From positions 1,674,001 through 1,738,000 of the forward strand of contig CBDHDJ010000004.1 of assembly GCA_965261645.1 (NCBI GenBank): a DNA stretch of 64,000 bases. Direction: 5' to 3'. Origin of the DNA: CBDHDJ01 sp965261645. Its GTDB lineage: Bacteria > Pseudomonadota > Alphaproteobacteria > SHVV01. A model generated the notes under the pieces. It did no database searches, was not told where the DNA came from, and was given only the letters and a program-made list of their open reading frames with translations. The position numbers and the translations under genes are program-made. Positions 53,004 to 60,923 of this stretch are shown one piece after another. Position 1 is the stretch's first letter. Every line of letters starts with the position of its first letter.

Positions 53004-53477
53004 TCAGGGCTGCGTGGCCTGTTTCGCAATCGCCTCGAAGAGGGCGTCGAGCTCGGGCTCATCGTAGGGGGCAAAGACCGCGCTCGGCCTTCGGTAGGTG
53101 AGGCTCGCCGTGCCGTCGGCATTCTCCGTCACGTAATACCTGAGCGGCGCCTCGATCCCGGCTGGCACGCTCGCTTCGAGCATGCGCACGGCGAAGTCGT
53201 TGCGATAGACCCCGATGACCGCGTTGCCGGCGATGGTGAGTCCGCGCCCCGCCGCGCCCTTGCTGGCGCTGGCCCGCGCGACGATGCCCATGTTGTTGTC
53301 CTTGACGGCCTGCTCGAGCCGCTGCCAGAGCTCGTTGAACGGATGCGGCGTCTCGATCTTCACCGTTCCGGGATGGGGCGTGGCGTTGCCGGCCAACGAC
53401 GGCGCGCCAGCGGTAGTCAGAAGCCACACCACAGCGAGGATCGCGGCGAATGTGGCGAGGGGGCTTAATTTCTTCAT
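53004..53477 (-). CDS. DUF302-domain exported protein
   Basis: The 157-aa protein (MKKLSPLATFAAILAVVWLL) has a signal peptide to about residue 30 and a DUF302 domain (ETPHPFNELWQRLEQAVKDN, NMGIVARASASKGAAGRGLT, GNAVIGVYRNDFAVRMLEAS). DUF302 is a small alpha/beta domain of uncertain role. The start at 53477 is chosen over the longer frame because it places the signal peptide at the N-terminus. It is divergent from the SUMF1-like gene. Confidence 0.82.
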   Translation of the reverse strand: MKKLSPLATFAAILAVVWLLTTAGAPSLAGNATPHPGTVKIETPHPFNELWQRLEQAVKDNNMGIVARASASKGAAGRGLTIAGNAVIGVYRNDFAVRMLEASVPAGIEAPLRYYVTENADGTASLTYRRPSAVFAPYDEPELDALFEAIAKQATQP

Positions 53478-53624
53478 GGCCTGCCTGTGGTGTTCGCGGT
53501 GGCGGGGCTCACTCGAGCGTAGCCGTTGTCCCGCCACGCCGGACAGTAATTTTTGCGTAGGACGCGCGTAGCCTGCGCGTGCGCCGTTTTCACGCCGCGA
53601 TTGGTTATGGCACACTCGTCAGGC

Positions 53625-54497
53625 ATGCGCGCCTTGGCCCTTTTGTTCATTCTCGTTCTGGCATGGGGACCACCCGGATTCGGGCCCAAGCCCGCACGCG
53701 GTGAATCGGTCCCCGCCGTGCTCGTCCCTGCGCTCATCCACATCCCCGCCGGCCCGTTCATTGTGGGTTCGGACCAGGCCGAGCGGGAGGCGGGATACCG
53801 GCTCGACGAGGCCGCCTACGGCCACGACATCACCCGGCAGCGCGGCTGGTACGATTCCGAGCCCGCACGCCGGACTGCCGAGACCCCGGCCTTCGCCATC
53901 ACGGCGAGTTTGATCACCAACGCCCAATATGCGGCGTTCGTCGCGGCCACGGGCCACCCGGCGCCGGACGTCGATGCGGAGACCTGGCGGGGCTATCGCC
54001 TGATCCATCCCTGGGAGCGCACCCGGCGTCACGCCTGGCGCGAAGGCCGGCCGCCAACGGGTCGGGAGGACCATCCCGTGGTTCTCGTCAGTCACGCCGA
54101 TGCGAAAGCCTTTGCCGCCTGGTTGTCGGTTGAGACCGGCGCAAGCTGGCGCCTGCCGAGCGAGCAGGAATGGGAGAAGGCGGCGCGCGGCACCGACGGG
54201 CGTTACTTTCCCTGGGGCGATGATTTCGATCCGGCGCGCCTCAACAGCCACGACGCCGGGCCGTTTGACACGGTGCCGGTGGGCGGCTACCCGGGCGGCG
54301 CGAGCCCGTTCGGGCTGCTCGACGCCGCCGGCCAGGTGTTTGAGTGGACGGCGAGCGAGGCGGGCACCCGGCGCGCCATCGTCAAGGGCGGCTCGTGGGA
54401 CGACAAGGGTTGCGGCGTCTGCCGCCCTGCCGCCCGCCATAGCCGGCCCAAGGCGCTCAATCATATTCTGGTCGGTTTCCGTCTCGTCCGTGACTGA
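53625..54497 (+). CDS. SUMF1/formylglycine-generating-enzyme-family protein, exported
   Basis: The protein of about 290 aa has a signal peptide from ATG 53625 (MRALALLFILVLAWGPPGF) and the SUMF1 fold: IPAGPFIVGSDQAEREAGYR, PAFAITASLITNAQYAAFVA, WRLPSEQEWEKAARGTDGRY, FPWGDDFD, LLDAAGQVFEWTAS and KGGSWDDKGCGVCRPAARHS. The Cys pattern is CGVC then RPAARH, not the CxxxxC-x(n)-AAR of copper-dependent formylglycine-generating enzymes, so sulfatase maturation is not supported. ATG 53607 is an alternative start. Its place among Cys/metal proteins is the main functional clue. Confidence 0.82.
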   Translation: MRALALLFILVLAWGPPGFGPKPARGESVPAVLVPALIHIPAGPFIVGSDQAEREAGYRLDEAAYGHDITRQRGWYDSEPARRTAETPAFAITASLITNAQYAAFVAATGHPAPDVDAETWRGYRLIHPWERTRRHAWREGRPPTGREDHPVVLVSHADAKAFAAWLSVETGASWRLPSEQEWEKAARGTDGRYFPWGDDFDPARLNSHDAGPFDTVPVGGYPGGASPFGLLDAAGQVFEWTASEAGTRRAIVKGGSWDDKGCGVCRPAARHSRPKALNHILVGFRLVRD

Positions 54498-54551
54498 GCC
54501 GGGAGGACACGGGAAGACGCAAGAGGTGAGGGCGGCGGGATGGCTGAGGCG

Positions 54552-54629
54552 TTAGCCGCGGTAGGCGGCATAGCCGAGCAAGGCGGCGAGACCAAGCGAG
54601 ATCACGAGGAGGGTGAACGCCACGATCAT
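54552..54629 (-). CDS. Possible 25-aa single-membrane-helix peptide
   Basis: ATG 54627-54629 to TAA 54552-54554 reads MIVAFTLLVISLGLAALLGY, then AAYRG, one hydrophobic helix. There is no convincing Shine-Dalgarno. It lies in the 198-bp gap between the convergent SUMF1-like and SCO1 genes. Confidence 0.35.
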   Translation of the reverse strand: MIVAFTLLVISLGLAALLGYAAYRG

Positions 54630-54695
54630 CGGTGAATCTGCCCAAACGCGGGCCCGCGCACCGGCACAGCTTTAACCGGTTTCGGGCGGTCCGGT

Positions 54696-55295
54696 CTAGA
54701 GCGCGTGTCGGCTCAAGTGCCGCTCGATCGCCTCGGCCATGAATTCGGGCGCCGTGTTGTACGGGAACAGGCTGAGGAACTCGCCCTCGGGTCCCATCAG
54801 GTAGGCGATGGACGAGTGATCGACGAGGTAGTCCTCGTTGCCCGTTGCCCCCTCGAGGACGATCTTCCGCCGGAAAACTTTGTAAGCGCGTGCCACGGCG
54901 GCAATCTGGGCCTCGCTGCCGGTCAGGCCGGCGATCCGCAGATGGAAACGGCTGACGTAGTCGGCTAGCACCGCGGGCGTGTCGCGCTTCGGGTCCGTTG
55001 TAATGAACAAGGGCTGGACACTTTGTGCGTCCTCGCCGAGTAAATCGAGCGTGCGCGCGATCGTTTGTAGACCCAGCGGACAGACATCATTGCAGTTGGT
55101 GTAGCCGAACATAACGATGAGGAAACGACCACGATAGCTTTCGTCTGTCCGCACCGCTCCGGTATGGTCGATGAGCTTGAAGGGGCCGCCGAAAAGAATC
55201 GGAAAATCATCCTCCGCCGCGTCGGGGGTGGAGGCGAACAACATGGCAGCGGTGACGAGCGCGGCGAGAGCACTCGCGCCATGCAAACCACGCAA
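54696..55295 (-). CDS. SCO1/SenC-family copper-binding thioredoxin-fold protein
   Basis: The 199-aa protein is read from TTG 55293-55295, which has AAGGAG six bases upstream overlapping the previous stop; the frame to 55460 would overlap that gene. An N-terminal signal or anchor (LHGASALAALVTAAMLFAST) is followed by the SCO core with copper ligands Cys68 and Cys72 in YTNCNDVCPLG and His160 in LVDHSSIAYLM. SCO proteins deliver Cu to cytochrome oxidase CuA or act in periplasmic redox. It is the last gene of a three-gene unit from 56271. Confidence 0.88.
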   Translation of the reverse strand: MRGLHGASALAALVTAAMLFASTPDAAEDDFPILFGGPFKLIDHTGAVRTDESYRGRFLIVMFGYTNCNDVCPLGLQTIARTLDLLGEDAQSVQPLFITTDPKRDTPAVLADYVSRFHLRIAGLTGSEAQIAAVARAYKVFRRKIVLEGATGNEDYLVDHSSIAYLMGPEGEFLSLFPYNTAPEFMAEAIERHLSRHAL

Positions 55296-55305
55296 GCGGC
55301 TCTCC

Positions 55306-55836
55306 TTATTCCTCCAGCTCGAGCCCGGGAATTCCGAACACGCCGTCCCGCCCGATGAGCGCCCTGACCGCGGGATCGTGGCGGAACCAGGACCTGGCCT
55401 CGCTGCTGTCGCGCGCCTTGCCCTGTGATTGGGCCCAGTCGCGACTGAACCAATTGGCACGGCTCCACTTGCCGTCGGGCGCCAGCCGCTTGAACTGCAA
55501 CACGAACATCGGCATCAGGGGATCGTCGATATAGAGCCCATCGGCGGTGATTCTTTGGCCACAGAAGTCCTTGAGGTCGTCGACGGCGCCCGCGAAGGCA
55601 TCGAAGTTCTTGACCACCAGTATGAGCTCGCTGCTGTCCTTCAACACGCCGAGCTGGCGCTTGCCGGCACCGCAGTCGGCCGGGCAGTCACCGGTCAGCT
55701 CACAGAGGACATCCACGATTACCCCCTCGAAGCGGAGGATTTCTTCGTTCTCGATGCCCCATTCGTTGGCCGCTTGAACGGAACCCCAGCCCAGCACCAG
55801 GGCAACAATCGCTGCGGAAATGAGCGTGCGTGTCAT
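55306..55836 (-). CDS. Exported cysteine-containing protein B, hypothetical
   Basis: The 176-aa protein starts MTRTLISAAIVALVLGWGSV (signal, cleaved after QAA). The core FEGVIVDVLCELTGDCPADC then GAGKRQLGVL resembles the first ~60 residues of the next upstream protein (C..T..C..C..G pattern), so the two look like distant paralogues of a small OB-like domain. The C-terminal half is unrelated (DWAQSQGKARDSSEARSWFR). Start has GGGGAG upstream. It lies between its paralogue and SCO1, 3 bp and 10 bp spacing. Confidence 0.72.
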   Translation of the reverse strand: MTRTLISAAIVALVLGWGSVQAANEWGIENEEILRFEGVIVDVLCELTGDCPADCGAGKRQLGVLKDSSELILVVKNFDAFAGAVDDLKDFCGQRITADGLYIDDPLMPMFVLQFKRLAPDGKWSRANWFSRDWAQSQGKARDSSEARSWFRHDPAVRALIGRDGVFGIPGLELEE

Positions 55837-55839
55837 GGC

Positions 55840-56271
55840 TCACTCCCCGAACGGCTGGATGCCGTATTCTTCGTGGGTGAGGTTGACGACGCCGTGGTTG
55901 TCCGCGACCTCGGTGACGATCAGGTAGTTGACGCCGTCCCGCTCGTAGAGGTCGCCGTCGACGGTGACTATTTGACTCTGGATATTTACGATCCGCGGAT
56001 TCGCCACATTGGTCTCCTCGTCCTCGATCTTCAGGATGACGTAGACCTTGCCGTCCTCTCCGAGAATGCTGACGGGAATGCCGCCCACGGCGCACCACAC
56101 CGCGCACTGATGATGGGCCGTGCCGAGCGCAAACATGATCTCGGTCACGTAGCACCAGGTATCGATGATTTCGCCGGTCACGCTGACCCGCTCTGGCGCC
56201 GCATGGGCTTGCCATGTGCCGAAACCCGCGATCAACATGACGAGCGCGAGGATCCTGCAGGCCTTGATCAT
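55840..56271 (-). CDS. Exported Cys/His protein A, hypothetical
   Basis: The 143-aa protein starts MIKACRILALVMLIAGFGTW (signal, cleaved near AHA). The core SVTGEIIDTWCYVTEIMFAL, GTAHHQCAVWCAVGGIPVSI, ends in a beta-rich part. The C-x(n)-HHQC-x3-C motif looks like a metal or redox site. AGAGGA lies seven bases before the ATG. It is the first gene of the A-B-SCO1 unit. I recall proteins with such a CY..D...H..CA..CA.GG.P motif near respiratory genes but no named family. Confidence 0.75.
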   Translation of the reverse strand: MIKACRILALVMLIAGFGTWQAHAAPERVSVTGEIIDTWCYVTEIMFALGTAHHQCAVWCAVGGIPVSILGEDGKVYVILKIEDEETNVANPRIVNIQSQIVTVDGDLYERDGVNYLIVTEVADNHGVVNLTHEEYGIQPFGE

Positions 56272-56370
56272 TGATTGGTCCTCTGTTGGTCTTTCCGGCT
56301 GCGAGCCTACTTTCTGCCCGGCCGTGCGTCCGGTCAAGAAAGCGTGAAGTCGGCCGGGCGCGCTCCCGGC

Positions 56371-57363
56371 TCAGTGATCGGGCTCGTCGGCGCTGGTCTT
56401 GTCGAAGGCGTCCCGCCAGTCCGCCACGATTTGGCTCGCCGGCTTCTCGTGCGCGAGTTGGCGCAAGGCCACGCGGAGCGCGGTGAGCCCGAGCGCCGTT
56501 GACGGCGGCGCGTAATCGTGCGGGGGCTGACCGCGCTGGACCGCCGCCAAGACTCGCCCTTTCTCGCGGCTGTACTCGGCATCGCCATAGGCCGCGAGCA
56601 GGCGCTGAAACCGCACGTGCTGCTCGCCATCGAACGGCTTGGGATGCCCCCGCGGGTCGGTCGTCGGGTGGGGTGGGAAGAGCCAGAGGCAGGGCTGCTG
56701 GCCCGTCGGGATCGGCACGTCCTCCGCGTGCGTCACGCCGAGCGCCAGGAGATCGGGCAACACGTGCGTGTGAGGGCCATCCGGAACTACGGCGGGGCCC
56801 GCCGCGCCAATGGCCTGAAAGACTTCCAGGCGGCCCAAGGCGGACCGAAAGACGCGGTGCGGGCTCGCCCGCTTGATCAATTCCATCGCGCGATCGCCGG
56901 CGGTCAGAATGGCGCGGCCACACTCTTGCCGGAGACCGGCGATCAACGCCGAATCCCGGGTTCGGATCCAGGCATCGATGTGGGGCGCACCGGCGCCGAT
57001 ATCGAACAGAATGGCGCCACGGTCCGCCTCCAACACGGGCTCGTTGTCGGGCCCGATCTCGGTCAGGTGCGCCCGGCGATGGCTGCGCGCTTGTTCGGCA
57101 GGCAAACAGAAGGCCAGGCCGTGCGTCCAGCCATTGCGCCGTGAAGTCAGAGTCTCATAAGCGATGACCGCAGCCTCGAGCGGCGGCTCGAGACGGAGCG
57201 CGCCGCGCGCGGTGGCCAAGCTCAGCTGTTCGGGTTGGGAGAGAAGTTCAGGTTCCCCGGGATCGCGCACGAACTCGGCGATCGCGCCATAGGTGCCGAT
57301 CGCCCAGCCGCAATCGAGATCGGCGAGGTAACGCCGGATCAATGCGGCCGGGTCCTCGGTCAT
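56371..57363 (-). CDS. Hypothetical protein downstream of tonB
   Basis: The 330-aa soluble protein (MTEDPAALIRRYLADLDCGW) has no signal peptide and no motif I can name; features include AILFDIGAGAPHIDAWIRTR, TGQQPCLWLFPPHPTTDPRG and EYSREKGRVLAAVQRGQPPH. Length and pattern recall the conserved DUF6925 type of proteobacterial protein, but I am not certain. It overlaps tonB by ATGA, so it belongs to the cobalamin-regulated operon and may be a B12-linked gene. Confidence 0.6.
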   Translation of the reverse strand: MTEDPAALIRRYLADLDCGWAIGTYGAIAEFVRDPGEPELLSQPEQLSLATARGALRLEPPLEAAVIAYETLTSRRNGWTHGLAFCLPAEQARSHRRAHLTEIGPDNEPVLEADRGAILFDIGAGAPHIDAWIRTRDSALIAGLRQECGRAILTAGDRAMELIKRASPHRVFRSALGRLEVFQAIGAAGPAVVPDGPHTHVLPDLLALGVTHAEDVPIPTGQQPCLWLFPPHPTTDPRGHPKPFDGEQHVRFQRLLAAYGDAEYSREKGRVLAAVQRGQPPHDYAPPSTALGLTALRVALRQLAHEKPASQIVADWRDAFDKTSADEPDH

Positions 57364-58265
57364 GGTTGTGTCGCGGTTGTGTCCTCCAGTCTGAAGGTTA
57401 CAGGAACCTCGACAATCGTGTCGACGGGGCTCTCGCCACCGGAAGCGGAGCGAAACCGCCAGCGCCGCACCGCGTCCGTCGCGGCATCATCGAGCAGGGT
57501 GTACCCGCTGCTCTTGGCAATCGCGATATCCGCCACCCGGCCGCTTCCGGCGACCTGAACGGTCAACAGCACCCGACCCTCATAACCCCGCTTGCGGGCG
57601 ATCAAGGGATAGCGCGGCCGCGGATTGCCGGGCATCGAAATGAGCGTACTCTGGCCGATGCGGCCTCCCTTCGGTGCTAGCGCGGCTTGTTCTGCATTGC
57701 CCTCGCGCGGGCCCCGTTCGGGCGTGGATATCTCCTTCTCGCCCTTGAGTGCCCTCGCGGCGGGGGGCGATGCGATCGCGGGCGCTTCGGGCGATGACGG
57801 CTCGTCGCCCAAAGAGGCCGCACCGATCTCGATCTCGACCGCGGCGTCGGGAACATACATGGGCTTCGCCAGGGGCAGCGGCGGCAGGGGGCGACCGGCA
57901 GGCGTGGCGGGGGCCTCCTCCATCCGCGCGGTTTGCGTTTGAGGCGCCGGATTTGGTAATGGCGTTGCTTCTTCGTGTACGGGCCGGGGTGCGCGCTCGG
58001 GCGTGTCGACGGGCAACGCCGGGGACGCCGGGGACGGGGCGTTGATGATTTGGCGGTGCGAGGACCGCCGGTCGGGTGTGGGCAGGGGAGGGGTGTCGGG
58101 CTCGTCCGCCTCGCTCGCCCCGGCCACCAACTCGACCGCGATCACCATTGGCTCGGGCGCGGGCCGCCACTCGATGAGCGCATAGGCGGCGGTCAGCGCG
58201 GCGGCGTGCGCAAGCAGCGAGACTACGGCGGTCAACCGCAGGCCGCGCAGGCGCCGAGCGATCAT
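57360..58265 (-). CDS. tonB: TonB-family energy transducer
   Basis: The 301-aa protein has an N-terminal membrane helix (LTAVVSLLAHAAALTAAYAL), a long Pro/Glu-rich periplasmic linker, and a C-terminal TonB domain (GNPRPRYPLIARKRGYEGRV, then VADIAIAKSSGYTLLDDAAT). It transmits proton-motive energy to the outer-membrane BtuB-like receptor. ExbB/ExbD are not in the window. It starts at ATG 58265, overlapping the ATPase stop. Confidence 0.9.
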   Translation of the reverse strand: MIARRLRGLRLTAVVSLLAHAAALTAAYALIEWRPAPEPMVIAVELVAGASEADEPDTPPLPTPDRRSSHRQIINAPSPASPALPVDTPERAPRPVHEEATPLPNPAPQTQTARMEEAPATPAGRPLPPLPLAKPMYVPDAAVEIEIGAASLGDEPSSPEAPAIASPPAARALKGEKEISTPERGPREGNAEQAALAPKGGRIGQSTLISMPGNPRPRYPLIARKRGYEGRVLLTVQVAGSGRVADIAIAKSSGYTLLDDAATDAVRRWRFRSASGGESPVDTIVEVPVTFRLEDTTATQP

Positions 58266-59062
58266 GGCGCGGCCCGGCCGTGCTGCTCGCGCGTGAGCCG
58301 TTGCCACGGCAGCACGAAGGAGTCCGCACCTTCGCCAAACTTGGCGGCCACCCCGTAGACCGCCTCCAGCGTCGCGGGCGTGAGCACCTCACGGGGCGGG
58401 CCGTCGGCGTGCACGCGGCCCTCGTTGAGAAGGATAAGGCGTTGGCAAAATCGCATGGCCATCGTGAGATCGTGGAGCACGACAATGGCCGCCCGCTCAC
58501 CCGTGGCGAGCTTGGCGAAAAACTCCATGACCTGGAGCTGGTGGTAGGGGTCGAGCGCCGCGATGGGCTCGTCGGCCAGCAGAACGCGCGGCTCGACTGC
58601 GAGCGCCCGGGCGAGCATGGCCCGTACCTGTTCGCCGCCGGAGAGCGTGCTGATCGAGCGCTCGGCGAGGTGCAGCACATCGGCCTCCCGCATGGCATTT
58701 TCGATCGCCCGTTCGTCGGTCGCGGTGGGGTGCCGCCAGGGCTCGAGGTGCGGCAGGCGGCCGAGGGTGGCCAGCCGATGCACCTTGAGCGGCCAATGGG
58801 CGATCGATCTTTGCGCCAGGTAGCCGAGGTGGCGGGCCAGCGCGCGGCGCGGCATGGTCTCGATCGGGGTGCCGTCGAGGAGGACGCGGCCCTCCGTGCG
58901 CGGCACGAGATGGGCGAGCGCCCGCAGGAGCGTGGTCTTGCCGGCCCCATTGGGACCGATCAGCGCGATCAATTCGCCGCTGCTCACGGCGAACGAGGCC
59001 TGGCGGACGGCCTCTCGGTCGCCGAAACGCACGGTCACATTCTCGGCGGTGAGCACACTCAC
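58262..59062 (-). CDS. btuD: Cobalamin ABC transporter ATP-binding protein
   Basis: The 266-aa cytosolic ATPase has Walker A GPNGAGKTT, signature LSGGEQVRAMLARALAV, Walker B VLLADEPIAALDP and switch LHDLTMAMRFC. It belongs to the BtuD/FhuC/HmuV group; the riboswitch and BtuF/BtuB homologues point to cobalamin. ATGA overlaps on both sides. Confidence 0.88.
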   Translation of the reverse strand: MSVLTAENVTVRFGDREAVRQASFAVSSGELIALIGPNGAGKTTLLRALAHLVPRTEGRVLLDGTPIETMPRRALARHLGYLAQRSIAHWPLKVHRLATLGRLPHLEPWRHPTATDERAIENAMREADVLHLAERSISTLSGGEQVRAMLARALAVEPRVLLADEPIAALDPYHQLQVMEFFAKLATGERAAIVVLHDLTMAMRFCQRLILLNEGRVHADGPPREVLTPATLEAVYGVAAKFGEGADSFVLPWQRLTREQHGRAAP

Positions 59063-60069
59063 GCGATCGTCCTCCGTGTCCTCACGATCAGGCTGAGGAA
59101 GAACGGCGCGCCGATGAGGGCGGTGACCACGCCGAGCTTGAGCTCGGGCCCCGCCCAGAACAGCCGAATCGCAATATCGGAGGCGAGCAGGAGCGCCGCC
59201 CCGCCGAGCGCGCTGGCGAACAGGAGGCGCGCGGGCTCATGGCCCACGAACGGGCGCAACAGGTGCGGCACGACCAAACCGACAAAGCCGATGCTGCCGC
59301 TCACCGCCACCGCGGCGCCGACGGCGCAGGCACAGCCCACAACGACGCGAAGCCGCACGCTCCGGAGGTTGAAACCGAGGGACTGAGCGGTGTCCTCGCC
59401 GAGGGTGAGCGCGTTGAGCGGGCGGGCGACGCTGGCCAGCAGAACCCAGCCCACCAGTGTGAGCGGGAGCGCGAGCCATACGTGATCGAAACTGCGGTCG
59501 GCGAGCGAGCCCAACAGCCAGAACACGATCTCGATCGCCGCAAACGGGCTCGGCGCGAGGTTCACGGCAAGCGCGGTGAGCGCGCCGGCGAAGGCGTTGA
59601 CGGCGACACCGGCGAGAATGAGCGTGAGCACGCTCGAATCGCGGCCGGCGAGAACGAGGATGAGGGTCACCGCCAAACCGGCACCGATCAACCCGGCCAC
59701 CGGCAGCGCCCAGGAAACGATCTGGCTCAGCCCGAAATAGAGCGCGATCACGGCGCCCAACGCTGCGGTGCTCGAGACCCCGATGATGCCGGGATCGGCG
59801 AGCGGGTTGCGTAGGAGGCCCTGCAACGCCGCGCCGGAGAGGCCCAGAGTCGCCCCTACCATCACCGCGAGAAGCGTGCGCGGCAGCCGGATCTCGCGCA
59901 CGATAAGCGCCGCTATCGATGACTCGCCGTCGAACAGTCCGGCGGCGACGTCCCGCCAGGACAGCCAGATATCGCCGACGCCGATGGAGACGATGAACAA
60001 CAAGGCGACCATGATCGCCAACAGGGCGAGCAGCCGCGCATGGGAGCGATGGGCGTCGCGCAGGCTCAT
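59059..60069 (-). CDS. btuC: Cobalamin ABC transporter permease (FecCD/BtuC family)
   Basis: The 336-aa permease of the FecCD family has about ten membrane helices: VREIRLPRTLLAVMVGATLG, LSGAALQGLLRNPLADPGII, GVSSTAALGAVIALYF and GFVGLVVPHLLRPFVGHEPA. ATG 60067-60069 overlaps the binding-protein stop; the upstream extension to 60132 is not needed. Confidence 0.9.
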   Translation of the reverse strand: MSLRDAHRSHARLLALLAIMVALLFIVSIGVGDIWLSWRDVAAGLFDGESSIAALIVREIRLPRTLLAVMVGATLGLSGAALQGLLRNPLADPGIIGVSSTAALGAVIALYFGLSQIVSWALPVAGLIGAGLAVTLILVLAGRDSSVLTLILAGVAVNAFAGALTALAVNLAPSPFAAIEIVFWLLGSLADRSFDHVWLALPLTLVGWVLLASVARPLNALTLGEDTAQSLGFNLRSVRLRVVVGCACAVGAAVAVSGSIGFVGLVVPHLLRPFVGHEPARLLFASALGGAALLLASDIAIRLFWAGPELKLGVVTALIGAPFFLSLIVRTRRTIA

Positions 60070-60923
60070 GGTTGTCTTGCGGCGCGCAGGCGCGCCACCG
60101 CGTCGGCCACCATCGGCCCCGCGCACCGCCACAGGTTATCGGGCAGGATGACGAGTTTGGCGGTCTCGCGGACCGAGTCCAATGCGGGGTGGCGCAAGGT
60201 TGCCTCGGCGAGAGACGGCGGGCCGGACTCATCGGACCCGAACACCAGGATGTCCGGATCGGCGTCGAGTAGGTTCTCGATCGGCAACCGGCCATAACCC
60301 ATCATTCCGGCCTCGGCCGCCAAGTTGCGCAGGCCCGCCGCCTCGAGAACGACGTGTTCGAGGGTTCCCCGCCCGGCCGTGAACCCGTTGGGACGATAGA
60401 TCACGGCGAGCGGCGGGTCTGGCGGGATGTCCGATCTGGCGGCCGCGAGTTCCCGATCGAGGCGCTCGATCAGGGCCTTCGCTTTGTCCGGCTCGCCCAG
60501 CAGTGCGCCGGCCCGGCGCAACTGGCTGCGTATGCCGCTGAAATCGGTCGGAATACCGAACTCGACCACCCGGTAATCGAGCTTGCGAAGAAGCGCCGCG
60601 GTGGTCCGCGCCGAGAACCGGCCGGTCAGCACGAGGTCGGGATCAAGCGGTAGAATCTCCTCGAGCCGGCCGTGGTTGACGTGCAGACCCCGCGAGGCCG
60701 GGGCCATATAGGAGGTGTGTGGATCGGACGATAGATAGGTGACCGAGGCGATGCGCTCGCGCTTCGCCAGCATGAGAAGAAGCTGATCGGCGCACAGATT
60801 GAGCGAGACAACCCGCTCGGGTTTGGCGTGGCTTGGGCTCGCACCGGCGAAGGCCGCAGCAACGAGCAGGGCCAGCCACCAGCGGCGCCCGCGACCGCTA
60901 GAAGGTGGCCTGCACGCCCGCAT
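60066..60923 (-). CDS. btuF: Cobalamin ABC transporter substrate-binding protein
   Basis: The 285-aa periplasmic protein starts at ATG 60921-60923 (MRACRPPSSGRGRRWWLALL, signal ending SHA), overlapping the receptor gene by 26 bp. BtuF-like features are RVVSLNLCADQLLLMLAKRE, ASVTYLSSDPHTSY, LEEILPLDPDLVLTG and FSARTTAALLRKL. It would deliver B12 to the BtuC/BtuD permease-ATPase pair. Confidence 0.88.
   Translation of the reverse strand: MRACRPPSSGRGRRWWLALLVAAAFAGASPSHAKPERVVSLNLCADQLLLMLAKRERIASVTYLSSDPHTSYMAPASRGLHVNHGRLEEILPLDPDLVLTGRFSARTTAALLRKLDYRVVEFGIPTDFSGIRSQLRRAGALLGEPDKAKALIERLDRELAAARSDIPPDPPLAVIYRPNGFTAGRGTLEHVVLEAAGLRNLAAEAGMMGYGRLPIENLLDADPDILVFGSDESGPPSLAEATLRHPALDSVRETAKLVILPDNLWRCAGPMVADAVARLRAARQP

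Noticed and set aside
51347..54497. RiPP/bufferin-type copper-peptide system.
   Set aside because: No DUF692 (MNIO) or DUF2063 gene and no DUF2282 precursor is present; the CNPC repeat differs from the bufferin Cys pattern.
53625..54497. Sulfatase-modifying formylglycine-generating enzyme.
   Set aside because: The CxxxxC pair of FGE is absent and no sulfatase is in the window.
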